DNA of 64,000 bases from Methylosarcina fibrata AML-C10 (GTDB lineage: Bacteria > Pseudomonadota > Gammaproteobacteria > Methylococcales > Methylomonadaceae). The position numbers were made by a program, and so were the translations under genes. The notes under the pieces were generated by a model, which was not told the DNA's origin, made no database searches, and saw only the letters and a list, made by a program, of their open reading frames with translations. The stretch is from positions 4,299,786-4,363,785 of the forward strand of contig NZ_KB889965.1 of the NCBI RefSeq assembly GCF_000372865.1, read 5' to 3'. Of the stretch, positions 26,124 through 33,030 are shown piece by piece; the stretch's first letter is position 1, and each line of letters starts with the position of its first letter.

Positions 26124-26218
26124 CGGGCAGAGTCCTGCGTATTGATAGCCAATTCCGTGTCTGGCTTTCTTGACCGCAGCATATAGGGGGGGCGCTACAA
26201 GACGCAGGTCTCTGCCCG
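26124..26218. promoter_or_regulatory. Long-range inverted repeat in the mxaF upstream region
   Basis: CGGGCAGAGTCCTGCG (26124-26139) and CGCAGGTCTCTGCCCG (26203-26218) are inverted copies matching at 15 of 16 bases, with 63 bases between. They lie 36 to 130 bases upstream of the mxaF start and 180 or more from the divergent regulator. Within the loop, on the minus strand, AAGAAA and TATCAA with an 18-base spacer could be the mxaF -35 and -10, but this is a weak fit. The repeat may be a pair of regulator sites or a hairpin in the leader. The rest of 26089-26401 holds no gene. Confidence 0.55.
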
Positions 26219-26401
26219 GATAATGTTAATGGAGGGGCGTAAAGAATCGTTACGGAAGAAACCCGGAAATCATCGGGAAAAAATCTTGAAACCAGCCGAG
26301 AAATTGTCTTGTCCGCAGGCGACCGCCAAAATAGGAAAATCTCCCATAGGCTTGCTCTGCTTAAACCGGCATTATTTTAGATTTAACCGGGGAGTCGGCG
26401 A

Positions 26402-27058
26402 GTGTCGGGAAAAATAAGCGTTTTATTGGTGGACGATCATGCCGTGGTCAGGGCAGGCTATAAAACCTATTTGGCTCTGTCCAACCGGATCGAGCAGATT
26501 TACGAGGCCGACCGTGGGGAAACTGCCTGCCAGCTTTATACTCAACATCTTCCGGATTTGGTGGTGATGGATTTGTCGATGCCGGGCATCGGCGGTTTTG
26601 AGACCATCCGAAGGCTGCTCGTCCGCGATCCTTCCTGTAAAATCCTGGTCTTCAGCATTCATAACGAACTGGTGTACGTCACTCGCGCCCTCAAAGCCGG
26701 CGCCAAAGGTTACATTACCAAAAGCAGCGTTCCGGAAACGCTGATGACGGCAGTTTGTAAAATCTCTCAGGGCGGAACTTACGTGGAGCCGGAGCTGGCT
26801 CAGCAACTGGCGGTTTCCCTGGCCATGGATCAGGACGAGTCGGAAAAAATCAAGCAGTTGTCGCCCAGAGAGTTTGACGTTTTCTGCCTCCTGGCGAACG
26901 GCTATACCGTTCGGAAAGCGGCCGAAAAGCTCTGTCTCAGCTACAAGACAGTGTGCAATCACGGCACGGCGATCAAGGAAAAACTGGGTGTGGAAACTCT
27001 GACCGAATTGACCTTGCTGGCGAGCCGGCAAGGTCTTATTAACGTGAATCAAGAATAG
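26402..27058 (+). CDS. NarL/LuxR-type response regulator, divergent from mxaF
   Basis: The 218-residue protein has a receiver domain (acidic pair Asp11-Asp12, phospho-acceptor Asp57 in VVMDLSMPG, Lys in GYITKSS) and a C-terminal LuxR helix-turn-helix (LSPREFDVFCLLANGYTVRKAAEKLCLSYKT region, about 152-182). It starts with GTG at 26402. It is a close paralogue of the regulator at 27723: both share VLLVDDHAVVRAG and DLSMPGIGG segments. Position opposite mxaF suggests it controls mxa expression. It may answer to the MoxY-like kinase at 13455, a pairing that is inferred only. Confidence 0.88.
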   Translation: MSGKISVLLVDDHAVVRAGYKTYLALSNRIEQIYEADRGETACQLYTQHLPDLVVMDLSMPGIGGFETIRRLLVRDPSCKILVFSIHNELVYVTRALKAGAKGYITKSSVPETLMTAVCKISQGGTYVEPELAQQLAVSLAMDQDESEKIKQLSPREFDVFCLLANGYTVRKAAEKLCLSYKTVCNHGTAIKEKLGVETLTELTLLASRQGLINVNQE

Positions 27059-27077
27059 GCCGGGATTATTTGACCTG

Positions 27078-27608
27078 TTATTGTTCCAGTTTCTGCTTTA
27101 GACCCGCGAGTCCATTCTTGAAAAATTGGGTCATCGCTTTCACCGCGGCTTCATCGTTCAGATTTTCCGGCGGCGTATTGCCGGTATCGCCCCGGTAATA
27201 GCGGCTTTTCAGCGTCACTACGCTATGGCCGGCGTTGTCTCCGGGCTTGACCTGGAGTTCTATCGAATAGGAACTTGCCGGAAAAGCCTTCACGTTCTCG
27301 GTTTTCAGGCGATAGCTGTACTCGTGCTGCCGATCGTTGTAATAGTCGAGCTCTTCCACCAGTTGACCGTCATTCTGCAAAGTAATGGTGCGGGTTCCGC
27401 CCGATTCGTGCTTACCGTCGCCCAGGCTGGCCTTCACGTCCGGATGCCAGGCCGAAATAGCGTCGAATTGCTTGACCGCATTCCAGACCGTATCGACCGA
27501 CGCGTTGACGGTAATGCTTTCTTTGGCTTTCTGAGGAGTTGGCCCGTGCGCGAAAGATGCCGGGGGAAACAGGAAAATACCGAGTAGAGATAATGGAATC
27601 CGCTTCAT
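27078..27608 (-). CDS. mxaD: MxaD, periplasmic SRPBCC protein
   Basis: MxaD is a periplasmic protein reported in Methylobacterium to help methanol dehydrogenase interact with cytochrome cL. The 176-residue precursor has a signal peptide (cleavage after SFA, about 20) and a START/SRPBCC fold (SITVNASVDTVWNAVKQFDAI at the first strand and helix, WHPDVK, GGTRTITLQNDG, VTLKSRYYRG). The ATG at 27608 has GAGG upstream; an ORF start at 27629 would add residues before the signal peptide. It lies between two response regulator genes; it is 114 bases downstream of the one on its own strand and may be co-transcribed with it. Confidence 0.85.
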   Translation of the reverse strand: MKRIPLSLLGIFLFPPASFAHGPTPQKAKESITVNASVDTVWNAVKQFDAISAWHPDVKASLGDGKHESGGTRTITLQNDGQLVEELDYYNDRQHEYSYRLKTENVKAFPASSYSIELQVKPGDNAGHSVVTLKSRYYRGDTGNTPPENLNDEAAVKAMTQFFKNGLAGLKQKLEQ

Positions 27609-27722
27609 GGTTATAATTGCCTCGAACAAAAAGCGTCATTATCGTGAATTGGATTGCAGGAGTATCGGGTCAATTTCCCGATTGGCTCAGGGAAAATTTC
27701 AATATTTGCGTGGCTTGCCGGT

Positions 27723-28367
27723 TTATTTCTCCAACATCCCCAGCACCATCGCGATATGAGCCAGTTCGGCGGCCGTGGACACCTTGAGTTTGCCGCGGAT
27801 CTGGGTGCCGTAATTGGCGACGGTTTTATAGCCGAGGCAGAGCTCGTCGGCCACTCTGTGTGCAGTCAGTCCTTTGGCCAGCAGCAGGAACACGTCGAAT
27901 TCCCTGGCGGACAGGGAATCGATCAGAGAGCGGTAATCGATCTCCTGGGCGGCCGTGGGCGGGGTGATTTTCAAGCCTTGTTCGATGTAACGGCCGCCTT
28001 GGGCGATCCGCTGAATGGCTTCGACCAGGATGCCGGGGGCGCTGTTCTTGGTGATGTAGCCTTTCGCTCCGGCGTTGAGGGCGCGGTCGACGTAGACCAT
28101 TTCATTGTGAACGCTGAACACCAGGATTTTGGCCTGGTCGTCGCGATAGCAAATGCGCCGGATGCATTCGAGCCCGCCGATGCCCGGCATCGACAAGTCG
28201 AGCACCACCACGTCCGGCTGCTTTTCCAGATACAATTGACAAGCCTGTTCGCCCCGTTCGGCTTCGGCTACGACCTCGACGTGTTCCGCCGTTGCCAGCA
28301 GCATGCGAAACCCCGCCCGCACGACCGCATGGTCATCGACTAATAAAATTTTTATTTGTTCTTTCAT
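27723..28367 (-). CDS. mxaB: MxaB-like NarL-type response regulator
   Basis: The 214-residue protein has a receiver domain with Asp11-Asp12, phospho-acceptor Asp57 (VVVLDLSMPG) and Lys (GYITKNS), and a LuxR-type DNA-binding domain (LSAREFDVFLLLAKGLTAHRVADELCLGYKT region). In M. buryatense the orphan regulator MxaB of this class is needed for mxa expression and the lanthanide switch; sequence type and position with mxaD agree. The second paralogue at 26402 means either could be the true functional equivalent, so the symbol is tentative. GAACAAATAAAA surrounds the start; no strong ribosome site is seen. Confidence 0.75.
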   Translation of the reverse strand: MKEQIKILLVDDHAVVRAGFRMLLATAEHVEVVAEAERGEQACQLYLEKQPDVVVLDLSMPGIGGLECIRRICYRDDQAKILVFSVHNEMVYVDRALNAGAKGYITKNSAPGILVEAIQRIAQGGRYIEQGLKITPPTAAQEIDYRSLIDSLSAREFDVFLLLAKGLTAHRVADELCLGYKTVANYGTQIRGKLKVSTAAELAHIAMVLGMLEK

Positions 28368-28527
28368 TGCTTGAAATCGAAGAGATGGGTTCTCGGCCGG
28401 AAAGAGGGCGGCCTGCCCGGTTCGCTGCTACAAAATGAATCCGATTGTATCATTTTAAGTCCGCGCTCCGGACTTTCTTCGGACGAATCGCTCCCTGTCA
28501 TAAGAGTCCGTCGTTCCGGCAGGCTCG

Positions 28528-31110
28528 TCAGTATTGCGCCGTTAGCGTCAATCGGAAACTGACGGGTTCGACCGGGTGAAAATGAATGTCGTTGATCCCG
28601 TCACCCGCCTCGCCCGGAAGACGGGAGGCGTAATAGTAGTCGATCGCGCTGTCTTTTCGATTCAGCAAGTTGAAGAGTTCGGCCTGAACCGTCCAGACCT
28701 TGTCGAAGCGGTAGCCCAGCATTGCCGAGACCAGGAGGGTCGGGTCGGACCGCACGCTGTTGTCTTCCGTTAATGAGCGCGGGCCGAAGTAACGCAGGCG
28801 GGGGCCGCCGAAAAAGCCGCCATACAGGTCATGAACCGTGGCGCCGGCGGCGATCACCGATCCGACGGAGCCCGGGATGAAATCACCGGTAGGATCCTCG
28901 CCTCGAAAACGCGCTTTGGAGAAACTGAAGTCCGCGTCGAAAGTCAGCCAGTCGGCGGGTGAATAGTAGTTTGCCCATTCGACGCCGTAGCGCCGGCTGG
29001 GACGGCTGACTTCGGTGGTGCCGGCGTCGCCGACGAACAGCAGTTCCGAGTCGATGTCCAGCCACCAGAGAGCCAGCGTGCTTTGCCAGCCTTTGAACCG
29101 GGTCGTGCGCATCCCGATTTCCGCGCCGTAAGTTCGCACGAGCGGTGCGGCCGGCGCCGCGCTTTCTTTCGATTTGGGATCGATACGGGTATTGACGCCG
29201 CGCGCATCGTTGCTGTGGAAACCGAGTCCGCCGTTCAGATAAAATTCGGTTTGAGCCCACGGTCCGAGAGCCAGGCCGAATTTCGGGCTGATCAGGCCGT
29301 CGGTGCGATCGCCGTTATTGGCGGAGATATTGCTGTTCTCAACTTCAAAACGGTAGCCGTCGAAACGTACGCCGAGGCGGGTGCGCAGCCAGTCGTTCCA
29401 GCGGGTTGTGTTTTCGGCGTAGGGACTGATGCTGCCGACGTCCACTTCATCTTGCCGCACGATATCGTAGGCTTGCCGGGCCTGGGTAAGAAGAAGGGCG
29501 TTGCGGATGCGGTCGTGACGGATTTGCAGGCCCAGGGTGCTTTCGGATTCCGCGCCGCCGATGCGATGAAAAAGAGTATGGCTGGCCTTGAGCCCTGAAG
29601 TCCAGCGCCGGTCGGGCTGGGCAAACTGGTCGCCCTGCACCGGATGGTCGAGGAAATAAGTAAAATTCGAAAACAAATTCAGTTTGGAATAAAGACCGTA
29701 CGCCATCACCCGGGTTTCGCCTCCGTCGGTCGACCGGTGCCATTCGCCGGTCAGGCTGTAGCGCTGGCTGTCGCCGCCGTCGCTGGGGTCGAGCGTGCCG
29801 AAACGGCCGATCAGGCCCGAAGCCGCCGCGCGTTTCGGAATCTGGTCGGTCGAATTCCAGTCGGCCTGATACGCCATCGCGGTCAGGCTCCAGCCCGAAC
29901 GGCCCTGTTCCTTGCCGTAGCGCAGGACGCCGTTGAATTTGAGGTAGTCGTTGCCGACGGTCCAGGGTCCGTCGTTGTGCACCGTTTCGCCGGCGTAGAG
30001 CAGCCGGCCGCCGCCGAGGGCATGCGACCCTGCGATCAGCCCCCGGTAGTAATCGAAGCTGCCGCCGGTGAATTTCGCCAGGTTGCGCGGAAGGTCCTTA
30101 AAGTAACGGACGTCGGCCGAACCGGTGCTGGAAAAGTCGCCGTTCTCGGCGTAATAATTGCCTTTCTGGTAGCGAATGGTCCGGATCAGTTCGGGAATGA
30201 GGAAATTGGTGTCGGTCCAGCCCTGCCCGTGGGCATGGGAAAGCTGGTTGATGGGAACGCCGTCGATCTCGGTCAGAAAATCGGTGCCGTGGTCCAGATT
30301 GAAGCCGCGCAAATAATATTGGTTGGCTTTGCCTTCGCCGCTGTGCTGGGAAGCGATCAGGCCAGGCACGGTTTCGAGCACTTCGCCGGGCCGACTGATC
30401 GGGCGGTATTTTAATTGTTTCTGGCCGACGTTGCCTTGCGAGGCGCTGTCGGCAATGCCGAGCTGGGAGTCGGCGCGTTCGGTGACCGTGACTTCCGGAA
30501 GCGCTTCCGGTTTCGTATCCGGAGTCTGACCGTTGCCGGCATTCTTGGGGGAAGTCATCGGCTCCTGTGCGAGGGCGCCGCTGCCGATCAGAAAAGCCGC
30601 GCCGAACAACGCAAGGCGCATCGCCAGGATGCCTGCACCGTGCAGCAGCAGGGTGGCCGTGATGAAGCCCAGCGCAAAGGACAGCAGGCTGACCGAAGGA
30701 TGCATCTCCTGGCCGTGGGCAAAGCCGTGAAAGAAGCCGAAAAAGACGACGAGGAACAGGCTGAAGGCGGTCCGGAAACGGATGTTGCCGATCACGATCG
30801 TGCCGAAGACGGCGACGGACAGTAGAATCATCGGTTCGGCGCCGGGGACGGAGAGGCCGCCTGCTCCGGCGAAGCCTCCGAGGCTCATCATGCCGACGAA
30901 CGCGAGAGGAAGCCGCCAGACGGCGTGCCCCCGGCATTGCGCCGCCCACGCGCCGACCGCCAGCATGGTCAGAAGATGATCCCAGCCGTGCAGAGGATGG
31001 TAAAACCCGTCCAGCCAGCCGTTCGTTGCGGCGACGGCCGAATGGGCATGGGCAAGGGAGGGTGCACTCGACAGAGCGAGAAGCGGCAGGCAGCGCAAAC
31101 GGAACGTCAT
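28528..31110 (-). CDS. HupE/UreJ domain fused to a TonB-dependent receptor
   Basis: The 860-residue product joins two proteins that normally work in different membranes. Residues 1-180 form a HupE/UreJ-type metal permease: a signal-like start, the motif HPLHGWDHLL at 38-47, a second motif FFHGFAHGQEM at about 126-136, and several hydrophobic helices. Residues 205-860 form an outer-membrane TonB-dependent receptor: a TonB-box-like LPEVTVTE (204-211), a plug domain (PGEVLETVPGLIASQHSGEG; YYLRGFNLDHGTDF; IDGVPINQLSHAHGQG) and a barrel ending in LTLTAQY. The joint, FLIGSGALAQEP (173-184), looks like a signal peptide end with an ALA-Q cleavage site, so signal peptidase might release the receptor. 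HupE proteins import nickel or cobalt; nearness to mxa genes suggests a metal, perhaps a lanthanide, but this is inference. No stop or frameshift separates the parts. Confidence 0.85.
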   Translation of the reverse strand: MTFRLRCLPLLALSSAPSLAHAHSAVAATNGWLDGFYHPLHGWDHLLTMLAVGAWAAQCRGHAVWRLPLAFVGMMSLGGFAGAGGLSVPGAEPMILLSVAVFGTIVIGNIRFRTAFSLFLVVFFGFFHGFAHGQEMHPSVSLLSFALGFITATLLLHGAGILAMRLALFGAAFLIGSGALAQEPMTSPKNAGNGQTPDTKPEALPEVTVTERADSQLGIADSASQGNVGQKQLKYRPISRPGEVLETVPGLIASQHSGEGKANQYYLRGFNLDHGTDFLTEIDGVPINQLSHAHGQGWTDTNFLIPELIRTIRYQKGNYYAENGDFSSTGSADVRYFKDLPRNLAKFTGGSFDYYRGLIAGSHALGGGRLLYAGETVHNDGPWTVGNDYLKFNGVLRYGKEQGRSGWSLTAMAYQADWNSTDQIPKRAAASGLIGRFGTLDPSDGGDSQRYSLTGEWHRSTDGGETRVMAYGLYSKLNLFSNFTYFLDHPVQGDQFAQPDRRWTSGLKASHTLFHRIGGAESESTLGLQIRHDRIRNALLLTQARQAYDIVRQDEVDVGSISPYAENTTRWNDWLRTRLGVRFDGYRFEVENSNISANNGDRTDGLISPKFGLALGPWAQTEFYLNGGLGFHSNDARGVNTRIDPKSKESAAPAAPLVRTYGAEIGMRTTRFKGWQSTLALWWLDIDSELLFVGDAGTTEVSRPSRRYGVEWANYYSPADWLTFDADFSFSKARFRGEDPTGDFIPGSVGSVIAAGATVHDLYGGFFGGPRLRYFGPRSLTEDNSVRSDPTLLVSAMLGYRFDKVWTVQAELFNLLNRKDSAIDYYYASRLPGEAGDGINDIHFHPVEPVSFRLTLTAQY

Positions 31111-31299
31111 TCAAGTCTCCAGGAGTTCGAGGATGCCTCAATGGATCCTCGGAAATACTCGCCACGGCCCTGCCGCCGCGTTAAGCCGCCCGCCGGAGGC
31201 GTGTCGGGATGAAGCGGTGACGGCAGCGGATAGCGTGGAAGCGTTTTTGCTCTCGTGCGCAGGAGCGTGAATTCATTCGCTCTGTCCGGACTGCCCCGG

Positions 31300-31716
31300 T
31301 CAGTCATCTTCCCGTTCGGTGTCTTGCCGCTCTTCCGGTTCCGTGCTCTCGGGTTTGAACAGCTCGGCGGCCAATTCTATTTGATCCTTGAATTGAGGCA
31401 GCTCGGGAATTTCCCAGGCCTTTCCGGTGATGCGGGAGAGCAGATTATTCAGCCAGAGCCGGTTCGATTGGGCCTGGTGTATGATCAATTGATGGGAGTT
31501 CTCGTCGCTGACGATGGCAAAATCATTCAGCCAAACCTCGATCGGCTCTTCTTCGCCCGCCAGCGTGGCCTTGACATAGGCCTGACGCGTGTCGATATCG
31601 AAGCTAAAATCGGACAATTCCGCAATGCCTTTAAGAATGATGTTGGCCACCCAGATGACGATGATGTCCGGAGCCAATTTGATCGCCATTTTTACTAGAC
31701 TGGATTTCAAGCTCAT
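31300..31716 (-). CDS. Hypothetical protein with N-terminal hydrophobic segment
   Basis: I do not recognise a family. The 138-residue protein starts MSLKSSLVKMAIKLAPDIIV and has one hydrophobic stretch (about 16-29) that may be a membrane anchor, followed by a beta-rich region with acidic residues (FSFDIDTRQAYVKATLAGEEE; VWLNDFAIVSDENSH) and a helical acidic tail. It looks like a small lipid- or surface-associated protein. It lies upstream of the HupE-receptor gene on the same strand with a 189-base gap. The tail TEPEERQDTEREDD is low in complexity. Confidence 0.6.
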   Translation of the reverse strand: MSLKSSLVKMAIKLAPDIIVIWVANIILKGIAELSDFSFDIDTRQAYVKATLAGEEEPIEVWLNDFAIVSDENSHQLIIHQAQSNRLWLNNLLSRITGKAWEIPELPQFKDQIELAAELFKPESTEPEERQDTEREDD

Positions 31717-32161
31717 GATTGTCTCTCATTCATTGGTAAGGTAAGTGGGTAATTTTAACCATTTTTCGGTTAGCCGATAAGCGCAGCCGGAAAATTCTCT
31801 ATTTCCCGTTCGAGCGTTCGTGAATGGCAATCGGCGCGCCGCCGGGGCCGGCAAGATCAGGCTGTCCAGCCGGCTTCGCAGGGCTTTCGGTAACGTCGGG
31901 CCAGTCCGCTTCCTTTCGAACCTCCGGTTCAAAACTACAAATTTATGATGACATAAACCGATTTTTCACCGATTATATCGAACCGAGAGCGGCGCGGGCC
32001 GGTCTCATGGAAACGAACACCCGGCTTGAGCCGAAGCGACCGCAAGCCGTCTTCGCAGAGAGCCGTTGCTTGCCGAGTTCGGCGCCCAGCTTTCATGGCA
32101 GCCGGCAAGCCGGAGTTCTCTCTTTAAGAGCGATACTTCTATTGATCGGAAGGAAAGGGCG
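31717..32161. other. Intergenic region
   Basis: The 445 bases between two divergent genes carry no frame I can support: the ORFs here lack ribosome sites and look like translated GC-rich DNA. An AT-rich patch at about 31935-31975 could be promoter sequence. GGAAAGGGCG directly before 32162 is the ribosome site of the next gene. Confidence 0.4.
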
Positions 32162-32527
32162 ATGAAATTCAATATTCAAAGATGGGCTGTAGTTATTCTT
32201 GCGAGTAGTCTTGCGGTCGGCTGCTCGAGCATACGCGCCAGAACGGAAGAACGCGACGCGAATCAATGGACGGTCTATCCCGGCGTGCGCCTGGACGTCG
32301 CCGAAATGGGCAAGCTGACCGGCGGCGAGCCCCTGCCGTCCTCCGGCGCGAACTCGTCGGGACCGGGATGGGTAAAAGGTATGATCGGTACGATCCTGGT
32401 TTTCGACCTGCCTTTTTCCGGCGTTTTCGATACGTTGGTCATTCCTTACGATCTGTACCGCATTTACCATCCGGAGGATTTCGGCGACGCCGACAGCGGC
32501 TCCGGGGACTCCTCCCGATACCGTTAA
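32162..32527 (+). CDS. YceK/YidQ-family lipoprotein
   Basis: The 121-residue protein has a lipoprotein signal peptide with lipobox LAVGC (cysteine at about 21), then SSIRARTEERDANQW and a short conserved middle (VYPGVRLD; GTILVFDLPFSGVFDTLVIPYDLYR) that fits the DUF1375/YceK-YidQ family of outer-membrane lipoproteins of unknown function. The acidic tail is Gly/Ser/Asp-rich. GGAAAGG precedes the ATG at 32162, and a longer ORF from 32066 adds an unlikely leader. It stands alone on this strand. Confidence 0.75.
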   Translation: MKFNIQRWAVVILASSLAVGCSSIRARTEERDANQWTVYPGVRLDVAEMGKLTGGEPLPSSGANSSGPGWVKGMIGTILVFDLPFSGVFDTLVIPYDLYRIYHPEDFGDADSGSGDSSRYR

Positions 32528-32725
32528 TCAAACCGGCCCCCAGGTTTTTATCGGAGTGGCAAATCCCGCTCCCCGGTAGATTTTTAAAATCGGCTCCCGG
32601 GCGCGGCAGGTCGGACGCCAGTCGGCGTGAACCCAAACCAGAGCCGGAGCGCCTTGCTGCTGTAAACGGTCGAAAGCCGCCCGGATAAAAGCCCCCTCGG
32701 AAGCCACGGCGTTGCCGGCCGACAG
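32528..32725 (-). pseudogene. Remnant of a thioredoxin-fold protein gene
   Basis: A 65-codon open stretch with no ATG, preceded directly by an in-frame TAG, reads LQQQGAPALVWVHADWRPTC and then RAREPILKIYRGAGFATP. This is the thioredoxin active-site strand, where the family has WCxxC followed by RAQEP. Here the first cysteine is Arg (WRPTC), and the domain stops about 30 residues later at a TGA. Both ends are therefore missing. It is most likely a decayed thioredoxin-like gene. The rest of 32726-33030 shows no gene. Confidence 0.55.
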
Positions 32726-33030
32726 CTACAGTCAAATCAGGAAACCGAAAAATGGAATCAAAGCGTCGGCATCTGCTTGTCAATCAACCATTCTTGAAAA
32801 AGATCCGCATGCAACGCCGATAAACCGGCAGGACAGGGAATACTCCACTCTAAAAATTCATTTCAACAAAGCCCCGAGCTGACGGTGGCTACAAGGTTCA
32901 TGCCGTGATTGGGATATGATTCCGAGCCGATCCCATGCCGGGCGCGTCGATTCGTCCGGACGCCGCAGACCGGACACGCGAACCGAAAAGGCTCCGGCCC
33001 GCAACGGGATCGAGCCGGATGTTTTCCGGA

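Noticed and set aside
31111-31299. Cobalamin or other riboswitch before the HupE-TonB receptor gene
   Set aside because: The leader is GC-rich with possible stems, but the conserved B12-box segments are not there in the right orientation.
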